A stretch of DNA of 64,000 bases from Gemmobacter sp. (GTDB lineage Bacteria; Pseudomonadota; Alphaproteobacteria; Rhodobacterales; Rhodobacteraceae). The notes below the pieces were generated by a model, which saw nothing but the letters and a program-made list of their open reading frames with translations, was not told the DNA's origin and did not search any database. Below are positions 15,736 to 23,689 of the stretch, piece by piece; positions within the stretch are counted from its first letter, which is position 1, and every line of letters starts with the position of its first letter. The position numbers and the translations under genes were made by a program. The stretch spans positions 384,501 through 448,500 of the forward strand of contig NZ_JAUCBS010000013.1 of assembly GCF_034676705.1 (NCBI RefSeq), read 5' to 3'.

Positions 15736-15767
15736 GCGCCGCCGACCGGAAAACGGTCCGGCGGCGC
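15736..15767 (+). promoter_or_regulatory. Very stable hairpin just upstream of secY
   Basis: The arms 15736-15748 and 15754-15767 pair over thirteen positions with a single bulged C and a GAAAA loop. A smaller stem (15698-15713) precedes it. There is no T-run, so termination is not certain. The position, 20 bases before the secY start, could restrain translation or transcription of the translocon gene relative to ribosomal proteins. Confidence 0.5.
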
Positions 15768-15787
15768 AGTCATGAAAGAGACCGGAC

Positions 15788-17143
15788 ATGGCATCTGCTG
15801 CAGAGCAAATGGCGGCGAACCTCAGCTGGGCCGCGCTCGGCAAGGCGACCGACCTGCGCCAACGTATCTTCTTCACCATCGGGCTGCTGATCGTCTACCG
15901 GCTGGGCACCTATATCCCGGTCCCGGGGATTGATGCGACCGCGCTGCGCGAGTTCATGGACGAGGCGGCGGCCGGCATCGGCGGCATGCTGAACATGTTC
16001 ACCGGCGGCGCGATCAGCCGCATGGGCATCTTCGCGCTTGGCATCATGCCCTATATCTCGGCCTCGATCATCGTGCAGCTGCTGGGGTCGATGGTGCCCA
16101 GCCTGATGGCGATGAAGAAGGAAGGCGAGGCAGGCCGCAAGAAGCTGAACCAGTATACCCGCTACGGCACGGTTGCGCTGGCGGTCTTTCAGGCGTGGGG
16201 CATCGCTGTCAGCCTGGAGGCGGGCGACCTGGCGCATGATCCCGGCATGTTCTTCCGCATCGGCGCGGTGATCACGCTGGTCGGCGGCACGATGTTCCTG
16301 ATGTGGCTGGGCGAGCAGATCACCCAGCGCGGCATCGGCAACGGCATCTCGCTGATCATCTTCGTCGGGATCGTGGCGGAGATCCCCAGCGCGCTGGCGC
16401 AGTTCTTCAGCCAGGGCCGTTCGGGCGCCATTTCGCCGGCGGTGATCATCGGCGTGATCCTGATGGTGGTGATCGTGATCGCCGTCGTGGTGTTCATGGA
16501 ACGCGCGCTGCGCAAGATCCATATCCAGTACCCCCGCCGCCAGGTCGGCATGAAGGTCTATGATGGTGGGTCGAGCCACCTGCCGATCAAGGTCAATCCG
16601 GCCGGCGTGATCCCGGCGATCTTCGCGTCGTCGCTGCTGCTGCTGCCGGTCACCATCTCGACCTTTTCTGGCAACCAGACCGGGCCGGTGATGTCGACGA
16701 TCCTGGCCTATTTCGGGCCCGGGCAGCCGCTGTATCTGTTGTTCTTCGCGGCCATGATCGTGTTCTTCAGCTACTTCTACACCCACAACGTCTCGTTCAA
16801 ATCCGAGGATGTGGCGGACAACCTGAAGAACCAGACCGGCTTTGTCCCCGGCATCCGCCCGGGCAAGAAGACCGAGGAATATCTGGAATACGTGGTCAAC
16901 CGCGTTCTGGTGCTGGGGTCGTTCTACCTGGTCGCCGTCTGTCTGCTGCCCGAAGTGCTGCGCAACCAGCTTGCGGTGCCGTTCTACTTTGGCGGCACGT
17001 CGGTTCTGATCGTGGTGTCGGTGACGATGGACACGATCAACCAGGTGCAAAGCCACCTGCTGGCCCACCAGTACGAAGGCCTGATCGAGAAAAGCCGCCT
17101 GAGCGGCAAGAAACGCGCGAATCGCGCCCCCACCCGCCGCTGA
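15788..17143 (+). CDS. secY: Sec translocon subunit SecY
   Basis: SecY is the channel of the Sec translocase in the inner membrane. The 451-residue product has the expected ten hydrophobic segments. Family signatures include GLLIVYRLGTYIPVPGID in TM1 (about 32-49), the plug region GGMLNMFTGGAISRMGIFALGIMPYISASIIVQLL, and the basic cytoplasmic tail. Its place between rplO and adk is the standard one. It follows rplO by 100 bases that contain two hairpins. Confidence 0.99.
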   Translation: MASAAEQMAANLSWAALGKATDLRQRIFFTIGLLIVYRLGTYIPVPGIDATALREFMDEAAAGIGGMLNMFTGGAISRMGIFALGIMPYISASIIVQLLGSMVPSLMAMKKEGEAGRKKLNQYTRYGTVALAVFQAWGIAVSLEAGDLAHDPGMFFRIGAVITLVGGTMFLMWLGEQITQRGIGNGISLIIFVGIVAEIPSALAQFFSQGRSGAISPAVIIGVILMVVIVIAVVVFMERALRKIHIQYPRRQVGMKVYDGGSSHLPIKVNPAGVIPAIFASSLLLLPVTISTFSGNQTGPVMSTILAYFGPGQPLYLLFFAAMIVFFSYFYTHNVSFKSEDVADNLKNQTGFVPGIRPGKKTEEYLEYVVNRVLVLGSFYLVAVCLLPEVLRNQLAVPFYFGGTSVLIVVSVTMDTINQVQSHLLAHQYEGLIEKSRLSGKKRANRAPTRR

Positions 17144-17164
17144 GACAGAGAGGAACCAGCCGCC

Positions 17165-17749
17165 ATGCCGAACATCATCCTTCTTGGGCCGCCGGGCGCG
17201 GGCAAGGGCACGCAGGCCAAGCGGCTGGAGGACGAGCGCGGCATGGTGCAGCTGTCCACCGGCGACATGCTGCGGGCGGCCCGCACCTCGGGCACCGAGA
17301 TGGGCAAGAAGGTTGCCGAGATCATGGACAAGGGCCAGCTGGTCACCGATGAGATCGTGATCGGCCTGATCGAGGAAAAGCTGACGCAAGGGGCATCCGC
17401 CGGGTTCATTTTCGACGGCTTCCCCCGCACACTGAAGCAGGCCGATGCCCTTGGCGCGCTGCTGCTGCGCACGGGGCAAAGGCTGGATGCGGTGATCGAG
17501 CTGGTGGTGGACGATACGGCGCTGGTCGCCCGCATCGTCACCCGGGCAGATGAGGCGCGGGCGGCCGGTCTGCCGGTGCGTGCCGACGACAACCCCGAGG
17601 TCTTTGCCGACAGGCTGCGGGAATACTACAAGAAGACGGCGCCGCTGGCCGGTTACTACTATGCCAAGGGCGACCTGGAGCAGATCGACGGCATGGCCGC
17701 GGTCGATACGGTCGCGGCCTCTATCGCGAAAGTGCTTGACAAGGCCTGA
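17165..17749 (+). CDS. adk: Adenylate kinase, short-LID form
   Basis: Catalyses ATP + AMP = 2 ADP. The 194-residue product has the P-loop GPPGAGKGTQ (about 7-16), the NMP-binding FDGFPRTLKQADAL and the DDNPEVFADRLREY segment. At 194 residues it lacks the roughly 27-residue LID insertion and any zinc cysteines, which is the usual short form in alphaproteobacteria. It is the last gene before the alpha-type promoter region. Confidence 0.98.
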   Translation: MPNIILLGPPGAGKGTQAKRLEDERGMVQLSTGDMLRAARTSGTEMGKKVAEIMDKGQLVTDEIVIGLIEEKLTQGASAGFIFDGFPRTLKQADALGALLLRTGQRLDAVIELVVDDTALVARIVTRADEARAAGLPVRADDNPEVFADRLREYYKKTAPLAGYYYAKGDLEQIDGMAAVDTVAASIAKVLDKA

Positions 17750-17755
17750 CCCGCC

Positions 17756-17784
17756 TTGACGACGGTCGGAAAACCCCATAGGGA
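17756..17784 (+). promoter_or_regulatory. Probable promoter of the alpha operon (rpsM-rpoA)
   Basis: TTGACG (17756-17761), 17 bases, then TAGGGA (17779-17784), right after the adk stop. The resulting leader of about 145 bases contains a hairpin at 17857-17880. The -10 resembles that of the repeat-peptide promoter (TAGGGT at 26760). Confidence 0.55.
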
Positions 17785-17856
17785 ACAGCGTCCCGCAAGG
17801 GAATCGTCCTGGGGGCTCCGGCCTTGACGGCGAACCACCTCAAGACGATGCAAGGG

Positions 17857-17880
17857 CCTGCGGGGAAACCGTCCCGCAGG
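17857..17880 (+). promoter_or_regulatory. Leader hairpin upstream of rpsM
   Basis: CCTGCGGG (17857-17864) pairs with CCCGCAGG (17873-17880) around an eight-base loop, followed by TTTGCGTTG. It may act as an attenuator. The S4-binding pseudoknot known from the E. coli alpha leader is not recognisable, and rpsD is not part of this operon. Confidence 0.45.
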
Positions 17881-17937
17881 TTTGCGTTGTGAAAAAAGGT
17901 TCTGGGATCACGGAACCGCAACGAAAGGAATTTACGC

Positions 17938-18306
17938 GTGGCACGTATTGCTGGCGTCAACATCCCCACCGCGAAGCGCGTCCCGATCGCGCTGCAGTAT
18001 ATCCACGGCATCGGCGCCGATGTCGCAGAGAAAATCTGCGAAGCCGTCGGCATCGACCGTGCCCGTCGCGTGAACGATCTGTCGGACGCTGAAGTCCTGG
18101 CGATTCGCGAACACATCGACGCGAACTACACCGTCGAAGGCGACCTGCGCCGCGAAGTCTCGACCAACATCAAGCGTCTGATGGACCTCGGCTGCTACCG
18201 CGGCCTGCGTCACCGCAAGAACCTGCCGGTTCGCGGCCAGCGCACCCACACCAACGCCCGCACCCGCAAGGGCCCGGCGAAACCGATCGCCGGCAAGAAG
18301 AAGTAA
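17938..18306 (+). CDS. rpsM: 30S ribosomal protein S13
   Basis: S13 forms bridges with the 50S subunit from the top of the 30S head. The 122-residue product shows ARIAGVNIPTAKRVPIALQYIHGIG and the signature CYRGLRHRKNLPVRGQRTHTNARTRKG (about 87-113). It starts with GTG, supported by AAGGAATTTACGC just upstream and by the family N-terminus. rpsK follows after 15 bases. Confidence 0.98.
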   Translation: MARIAGVNIPTAKRVPIALQYIHGIGADVAEKICEAVGIDRARRVNDLSDAEVLAIREHIDANYTVEGDLRREVSTNIKRLMDLGCYRGLRHRKNLPVRGQRTHTNARTRKGPAKPIAGKKK

Positions 18307-18321
18307 GGGGAGCGCAAGGTA

Positions 18322-18720
18322 ATGGCACGCGATACCAAAGCCGCCCGCGGCGGCAAGAAAAAAGAACGCAAGAACATCGCCTCTGGCGTGGCGCATGTGA
18401 ACAGCTCGTTCAACAACACTAAGATCCTGATCTCGGACGTGCAGGGCAACGCGATCTCGTGGTCGTCGGCTGGCACCATGGGCTTCAAGGGTTCGCGGAA
18501 ATCGACCCCCTACGCGGCCCAGATGGCTGCCGAGGATGCAGGCCGCAAGGCGCAGGAACACGGCGTGAAAACGCTGGAAGTCGAAGTGCAGGGCCCGGGT
18601 TCGGGCCGCGAATCGGCGCTGCGCGCGCTGGCCGCCGTCGGCTTCAACATCACTTCGATCCGTGATGTGACCCCGATCGCTCACAACGGCTGCCGCCCGC
18701 CGAAGCGTCGCCGCGTCTGA
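18322..18720 (+). CDS. rpsK: 30S ribosomal protein S11
   Basis: S11 lies on the 30S platform near the E site. The 132-residue product carries ERKNIASGVAHVNSSFNNTKILISD, then GSRKSTPYAAQMAAEDAGRKAQE and the conserved C-terminus ITSIRDVTPIAHNGCRPPKRRRV. A 115-base gap precedes rpoA. Confidence 0.98.
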   Translation: MARDTKAARGGKKKERKNIASGVAHVNSSFNNTKILISDVQGNAISWSSAGTMGFKGSRKSTPYAAQMAAEDAGRKAQEHGVKTLEVEVQGPGSGRESALRALAAVGFNITSIRDVTPIAHNGCRPPKRRRV

Positions 18721-18835
18721 GCCGCGGCAAACCATTCAGGGCCGTGCCTCCGGGCGCGGCCCCTACGCATTACTACGACCCTCGGGCGTTTGCCGTTTAC
18801 GGACATGGACGGCAGGCAGGTATGGAGGCGAACGC

Positions 18836-19852
18836 ATGATCCACAAGAACTGGCAGGAACTCATCAAGCCGCAGCAGCTCGAGGTCAAACCGGGCTCGGA
18901 CCCGTCGCGCGTTGCGACCGTGGTCGCCGAACCGCTGGAACGCGGCTTCGGTCTGACGCTGGGCAACGCCCTGCGCCGCGTGCTGATGTCCTCGCTGCAA
19001 GGCGCCGCCATCACCTCGGTCCAGATCGACAACGTCCTGCACGAGTTCTCCTCGGTCGCCGGTGTGCGTGAAGACGTCACCGACATCGTGCTGAACCTGA
19101 AAGGCGTCGCGATCAAGATGGAAGTCGAAGGGCCGAAGCGCCTGTCGATTTCCGCCAAGGGCCCGGGCGTTGTCACCGCCGGCGACATTTCGGAAACCAA
19201 TGGCATCACGATCCTGAACAAGGAACATGTGATCTGCCATCTGGACGAAGGCGCCGACGTGTTCATGGAGCTGACCGTGAACACCGGCAAGGGCTATGTT
19301 TCGGCCGACAAGAACCGTCCCGAGGATGCGCCTATCGGCCTGATCCCGATCGACGCGATCTATTCGCCGGTCAAGAAGGTCAGCTACGAAGTGCAGCCCA
19401 CCCGCGAGGGGCAGGTGCTGGACTATGACAGGCTGACGATGAAGATCGAAACCGACGGCTCGCTGACGCCGGACGATGCGGTGGCCTATGCTGCCCGCAT
19501 CCTTCAGGACCAGCTGTCGATCTTCGTCAACTTCGACGAACCGGAATCGGCCAAGGCCGGCGAGATCGACACCGGGCTGGAGTTCAACCCGCTTCTGCTC
19601 AAGAAGGTCGACGAGCTGGAACTGTCGGTCCGTTCGGCGAACTGCCTCAAGAACGACAACATCGTCTATATCGGCGATCTGATCCAGAAAACCGAAGCCG
19701 AGATGCTGCGCACCCCGAACTTCGGCCGCAAGTCGCTGAACGAGATCAAGGAAGTGCTGGCCGGCATGGGCCTGCACCTTGGCATGGAAGTCGAGGACTG
19801 GCCGCCGGAAAACATCGAGGATCTGGCCAAGCGCTTCGAAGACCAGTTCTGA
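18836..19852 (+). CDS. rpoA: RNA polymerase subunit alpha
   Basis: Alpha dimerises to nucleate RNA polymerase and contacts activators and UP elements. The product is 338 residues. The N-terminal domain includes GFGLTLGNALRRVLMSSLQGAAI (about 38-60). The C-terminal helix-hairpin-helix domain is intact (VDELELSVRSANCLKNDNI, then TPNFGRKSLNEIKEVLAGMGL). An intact C-terminal domain matters here because an AT-rich UP-like tract occurs at 26681-26740. Confidence 0.99.
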   Translation: MIHKNWQELIKPQQLEVKPGSDPSRVATVVAEPLERGFGLTLGNALRRVLMSSLQGAAITSVQIDNVLHEFSSVAGVREDVTDIVLNLKGVAIKMEVEGPKRLSISAKGPGVVTAGDISETNGITILNKEHVICHLDEGADVFMELTVNTGKGYVSADKNRPEDAPIGLIPIDAIYSPVKKVSYEVQPTREGQVLDYDRLTMKIETDGSLTPDDAVAYAARILQDQLSIFVNFDEPESAKAGEIDTGLEFNPLLLKKVDELELSVRSANCLKNDNIVYIGDLIQKTEAEMLRTPNFGRKSLNEIKEVLAGMGLHLGMEVEDWPPENIEDLAKRFEDQF

Positions 19853-19856
19853 AAGG

Positions 19857-19926
19857 GGGGCGGGGTGAACCCCGCCCTACCGCACAGCCGCAAGCCGTAG
19901 GGCGGGGTTCACCCCGCCCTGCGCCA
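19857..19926. repeat. Paired GTAGGGCGGGG palindromic repeat
   Basis: Two inverted copies flank a 16-base centre: 19857-19880 and 19897-19926. Each arm is itself a hairpin, and the two can also pair with one another into one long stem. Position 4 bases after the rpoA stop matches the copies after fusA, rplP and rpmD. Confidence 0.8.
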
Positions 19927-20008
19927 CCACACCGGGCAATCCCGCCCCAACGACGCGGCCTGCTACGCACGGGCCGCAACACAAAGCAAAAGACGTAAGG
20001 AGACCATC

Positions 20009-20428
20009 ATGCGTCACGCCCGTGGCTACCGCCGCCTCAACCGCACCCACGAACACCGCAAGGCGCTGTTCGCCAACATGGCCGGCTCGCTGATCGAACA
20101 CGAACAGATCAAGACGACCCTGCCCAAGGCGAAAGAACTGCGCCCGATCGTGGAAAAGCTGATCACGCTGGCCAAGCGCGGCGATCTGCACGCCCGCCGT
20201 CAGGCCTCGGCCCAGCTCAAGGAAGAGCGTCTGGTCAAGCGCCTGTTCGAAATCCTGGGCCCGCGCTACAAGGAACGTCAGGGTGGCTACATCCGCGTCC
20301 TGAAGGCCGGCTTCCGCTATGGCGACATGGCACCGATGGCGATCATCGAATTCGTCGATCGTGATCCCTCGGCCAAAGGCGCCGGCGACCGCGCCCGTCT
20401 CGAAGCCGAGGAAGCTGCCGAGGGCTGA
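20009..20428 (+). CDS. rplQ: 50S ribosomal protein L17
   Basis: L17 is located near the tunnel exit. The 139-residue product begins MRHARGYRRLNRTHEHRKALFANMAGSLIEHEQIKTT and has the C-terminal GGYIRVLKAGFRYGDMAPMAIIEFVDRD, then a charged tail. AAGGAGACCATC precedes the ATG. It ends the ribosomal block and is followed by a clear terminator. Confidence 0.98.
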   Translation: MRHARGYRRLNRTHEHRKALFANMAGSLIEHEQIKTTLPKAKELRPIVEKLITLAKRGDLHARRQASAQLKEERLVKRLFEILGPRYKERQGGYIRVLKAGFRYGDMAPMAIIEFVDRDPSAKGAGDRARLEAEEAAEG

Positions 20429-20449
20429 TCCCCCCGGCATCGTGTCAGA

Positions 20450-20475
20450 AAGGCCCGCCGCACGGCGGGCCTTTT
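20450..20475 (+). terminator. Intrinsic terminator after rplQ
   Basis: AAGGCCCGCC (20450-20459) and GGCGGGCCTT (20464-20473) form ten pairs around GCAC, running into TTTT (20472-20475). It closes the ribosomal superoperon 22 bases after the rplQ stop. Confidence 0.85.
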
Positions 20476-20539
20476 GCATTCAGGCGCTTGCATGGGCATG
20501 CCCGGCCGCCCATATCGGCCCGGTCGCACCGGAGGTTCC

Positions 20540-21922
20540 ATGACCCGCCTTGCCATCCTGCTGGCCGCCGCCCTTGCCGCCACCCCGCTTGTCGCCGAAA
20601 CCCGTCCCCCCGCCTCGCAGGTCGAAATCGGCCTGTCCTTTGCGCCCGTGGTCAAGGCGGCGGCCCCGGCGGTGGTCAACATCTATGCCACCCGCGTGGT
20701 GGAAAGCCGGTTCAGCCCCTTTGCCGGTGATCCGTTCTTTGACCGGCTGTTCCGCGATTTCGGCGCGACGCGGCCCGAGGTGCAGAATTCGCTGGGGTCC
20801 GGGGTGATCGTGGCCGCGAACGGGCTGGTGGTATCGAACCACCATGTGGTCGAGGCGGCGACGGAGATCACCGTGGTGCTTCAGGACCGCCGCGAATACC
20901 GCGCTCAGGTGGTGCTGGCTGACAAGGTCAACGATCTCGCCGTGCTGCGGCTGGAGGATGCGGCCGATCTGCCGGTGCTGCCTTTCCGTGACAGCGACGG
21001 GGTCGAGGTCGGCGACCTGGTGCTGGCCATCGGCAATCCGTTCGGCATCGGCCAGACGGTCAGCATGGGTATCATCTCCGCACTGGCGCGGTCGTCGATC
21101 GCGGTGGGCGATGGGCACGGGTATTTCCTGCAAACCGATGCGGCGATCAATCCAGGCAATTCGGGCGGTGCGCTGGTGGATGCCGATGGGCGGCTGGTGG
21201 GCATCAATACGGCCATTCTCAGCCAGTCGGGCGGATCGAACGGGGTGGGTTTTGCCATTCCCTCCAACCTGGTCCGCGCGGTGGTCGCACAGGCGGAATC
21301 CGGCGCGACCCGGTTCCAGCGGCCCTGGGCCGGCGTGCAGGGGCAGGCGGTCGACGGCGCCCTGTCGGAAAGCCTGGGCCTGACGGTGCCCGAAGGCGTC
21401 ATCCTGTCGGAACTCCACCCGGCCAGCCCCTTTGCCGTCGCCGGGCTGAAACCCGGCGATGTGGTGATCCGGCTGGACGGGGCGCCGGTGAATTCGCCGG
21501 CCGAGATGATCTTTCGCATGTCGTCCCGCGGTGTCGGCGCGACGACCGAAGCCGACTATCTGCGCGATGGCAAATCGCTCACCGCCACCGTCCGCCTGAT
21601 CGCCCCGCCCGAGGATCCGCCCCGCGATACCCGCCGGCTGGGCCCCGACACCGCGCTGGCCGGGCTGGAGATCGCGCGCATCAACCCCGCGCTGATGGCG
21701 GAACATGATCTGCCGTTGCAGGCCGCCGGCACCATCGTCACGGGGGCCGAGGGCTGGGCGGCGCAGGCCGGGTTGCAGCCGGGCGACGTGATCCTGGGCA
21801 TCAACGGTCGCCCCATGGCCACGCCCGCCGATGTGGCCACCGCCGCCACCGATCGCAGCCGCAGCTGGACCATCGACATCCTGCGTCAGGGCCAGCCCCT
21901 GCGCCTGCGCTTCCGCATCTGA
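20540..21922 (+). CDS. Do-type periplasmic serine protease
   Basis: A DegP/DegQ/DegS-class protease that degrades or refolds misfolded envelope proteins. The 460-residue product has a signal peptide (MTRLAILLAAALAATPLVAE), a trypsin-like domain with the triad His (VVSNHHVVEAA), Asp (VNDLAVLRLED) and Ser (PGNSGGALVD), and two PDZ domains (about 270-350 and 370-460, the second with LQPGDVILGINGRPM). The ATG at 20540 follows GGAGGTTCC. It is not possible to separate DegP from DegQ by eye. It is transcribed alone, with a hairpin at 21956-21977 behind it. Confidence 0.9.
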   Translation: MTRLAILLAAALAATPLVAETRPPASQVEIGLSFAPVVKAAAPAVVNIYATRVVESRFSPFAGDPFFDRLFRDFGATRPEVQNSLGSGVIVAANGLVVSNHHVVEAATEITVVLQDRREYRAQVVLADKVNDLAVLRLEDAADLPVLPFRDSDGVEVGDLVLAIGNPFGIGQTVSMGIISALARSSIAVGDGHGYFLQTDAAINPGNSGGALVDADGRLVGINTAILSQSGGSNGVGFAIPSNLVRAVVAQAESGATRFQRPWAGVQGQAVDGALSESLGLTVPEGVILSELHPASPFAVAGLKPGDVVIRLDGAPVNSPAEMIFRMSSRGVGATTEADYLRDGKSLTATVRLIAPPEDPPRDTRRLGPDTALAGLEIARINPALMAEHDLPLQAAGTIVTGAEGWAAQAGLQPGDVILGINGRPMATPADVATAATDRSRSWTIDILRQGQPLRLRFRI

Positions 21923-21933
21923 TGTCGCTCTGA

Positions 21934-21977
21934 TCCAAATATCCCACGGGGGGCAGCCGGTTGGCCTGCCAACCGGC
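21934..21977. repeat. ATATTTGG intergenic element plus hairpin
   Basis: TCCAAATATCCCACGGGGGG (21934-21953) is a reverse-orientation copy of an element found seven times here. It is followed by GCCGGTTGGC/GCCAACCGGC (21956-21965, 21968-21977), a perfect ten-pair stem with a CT loop. This probably ends the protease transcript. The stem's central TGGCCTGCCA also forms the centre of the hairpin at 27174-27197. Confidence 0.65.
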
Positions 21978-22064
21978 GCGGGGGGCGTGATGCCCCCCGT
22001 CCGCGCTCTGGCCAAGGCGCGCCATCGGGGGTAAGCACCGGGAACCTTGCGCGCAGGACCGACG

Positions 22065-22529
22065 ATGCCCGATCTTTTCGCCTATACCGATGGAGCCTGC
22101 TCCGGCAATCCCGGCCCGGGCGGCTGGGGCGTGCTGCTGATTGCGCGGGACGGCGACACGGTGCTGAAGGAACGCGAGCTGTCGGGCGGCGAGGCCGATA
22201 CCACCAACAACCGGATGGAGCTGCTGGCCGCGATCAGCGCGCTGGAATCGCTCAGCCGCGCTTCGGCGCTGACCATCGTCACCGACAGCGCCTATGTGAA
22301 GAACGGCGTCACCGGCTGGATCCATGGCTGGAAGCGCAATGGCTGGCGCACCGCCGACAAGAAGCCGGTCAAGAATGTCGATCTGTGGCAGCGGCTGGAT
22401 GCGGCGCAGGCACGGCATCAGGTGATCTGGAAATGGATCAAGGGTCATGCCGGCCACGAGGAGAACGAACGCGCCGATGCGCTGGCCCGTGCCGGCATGG
22501 CGCCCTTCAAGCCGGGCAAGCCGACATGA
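22065..22529 (+). CDS. rnhA: Ribonuclease HI
   Basis: RNase HI cleaves the RNA strand of RNA-DNA hybrids. The product is 154 residues with all four acidic active-site residues visible: Asp in FAYTDGACSGNPGPGGWG, Glu in NNRMELLAAI, Asp in IVTDSAYVKNG and Asp in NERADALAR, with the catalytic-loop His in HAGHEENERAD. The ATG at 22065 matches the family start MPDLFAYTDGAC. The stop overlaps the next gene's ATG (ATGA). Confidence 0.97.
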   Translation: MPDLFAYTDGACSGNPGPGGWGVLLIARDGDTVLKERELSGGEADTTNNRMELLAAISALESLSRASALTIVTDSAYVKNGVTGWIHGWKRNGWRTADKKPVKNVDLWQRLDAAQARHQVIWKWIKGHAGHEENERADALARAGMAPFKPGKPT

Positions 22530-23146
22530 CGCTGATCGGCCTGCTGGATCTGGCGGCGGTCTTCGTCTTTGCGCTGACCGGCGGGCTGGCGGCCAGCCGG
22601 GCGCAACTGGATGTGGTGGGTTTCATCTTCATCGCCAGCCTGACCGCCGTGGGGGGCGGCACGCTGCGCGACCTGCTGCTGGACCGCACGGTGCTGTGGG
22701 TGGCGGATCCGCGCTATCTGGGCCTGACCACGGGGGCGGCGCTGATGGTGTTCTTTACCGCCCATCTGCTGGAAAGCCGTATCCGCGCGCTGACCTGGCT
22801 GGATGCGCTGGCGCTGGCCGTTGCGGTTCCGGCCGGCGTGGGCATTGCGATCAACGGGGGGCAACCCTGGCCCATCGTGCTGGTCGCCGGGGTGGTGACC
22901 GGCGCCATGGGCGGGCTGATGCGCGATGTCGTGTGCAACGAGGTGCCGCTGGTGCTGAAAAAAGGCGAACTTTACGCCACCTGCGCGCTGGCCGGCGGTA
23001 TTGCCGCCTTGCTGGCGGGGCAAGTGGGCCTGCCGCAGGCCCCGGCGCTGCTGGTCTGTGCGGCCGTCACCTTTGCCCTGCGCGCCGGATCGCTGGCCTT
23101 TGGCTGGAGCTTGCCGGCCTATCGTCCGCGTCCGCCGCGCAGCTGA
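22526..23146 (+). CDS. TRIC/UPF0126-type membrane protein
   Basis: A 206-residue protein with about seven hydrophobic segments and internal two-fold similarity: TGGLAASRAQLDVVGFIFIA with GGGTLRDLLLDR in the first half, and GVVTGAMGGLMRDVVCNEVP in the second. The GGGTLRDLLL and GGLMRDVV glycine-rich motifs are the hallmark of the trimeric intracellular cation (TRIC) / YicG family, thought to form K+-permeable or glycine-permeable channels. It is coupled to rnhA by a four-base overlap. Confidence 0.85.
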   Translation: MTLIGLLDLAAVFVFALTGGLAASRAQLDVVGFIFIASLTAVGGGTLRDLLLDRTVLWVADPRYLGLTTGAALMVFFTAHLLESRIRALTWLDALALAVAVPAGVGIAINGGQPWPIVLVAGVVTGAMGGLMRDVVCNEVPLVLKKGELYATCALAGGIAALLAGQVGLPQAPALLVCAAVTFALRAGSLAFGWSLPAYRPRPPRS

Positions 23147-23184
23147 CCCCTTTCCAGCGCTGCGCCGGGCGTTATGCTGCGGCC

Positions 23185-23679
23185 ATGGCCAGGCCCCGCA
23201 GCGTTCCCGATGAAACCGTCCACGAAGCCGTGCTGTCGCTGATCCGCGGCAAGGGTGAAAAGGCCGTCACCTTTTCGGCGGTGGCGGCGCGGGCGGGGCT
23301 TGCGGCCTCGTCGCTGGCGGAACGGCATGGCAGCGTGGCCGGCATGATCGCCGATGCCCGCAAGAGCATCTGGGACCGGATCGAGACAGCGACAGCCGCC
23401 GCCATTGCCGTGGCCGGGCCGGGGCCGAAGGGGGCGGTCGCGTTGCTCAAGGCGCTGGCATCGGCCGGGGTGCCGCCCGTTACCGCCGATCCCGCCCGCG
23501 CCGCGATCTGGCGCGCGCGGGTCGAGGCGGAATTGGCCCTGCGTCTGGGCGGCGGATCGCGCGGGCGCGAATCGGCGGCACTGCTGTTCGCGGTCTGGCA
23601 GGGGCAGGTGCTGTGGCAACCCGCCGGTGACAAGACGGTGCGGCTGAAAGATGCGGTGCGGCGGCTGACCTCGGATTGA
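23185..23679 (+). CDS. TetR/AcrR-like transcriptional regulator
   Basis: A 164-residue protein with an N-terminal helix-turn-helix of the TetR type: ETVHEAVLSLIRGKGEKAVTFSAVAARAGLAASSLAERHGS (split here for reading: first helix about 10-22, recognition helix about 31-48). The rest is alpha-helical with a tryptophan-containing end (LLFAVWQGQVLWQP) typical of the ligand/dimer domain. It is short for the family. Its target is unknown; it converges with the DadA-like gene and follows the TRIC gene after 38 bases. Confidence 0.7.
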   Translation: MARPRSVPDETVHEAVLSLIRGKGEKAVTFSAVAARAGLAASSLAERHGSVAGMIADARKSIWDRIETATAAAIAVAGPGPKGAVALLKALASAGVPPVTADPARAAIWRARVEAELALRLGGGSRGRESAALLFAVWQGQVLWQPAGDKTVRLKDAVRRLTSD

Positions 23680-23689
23680 CGCGGGCCTT

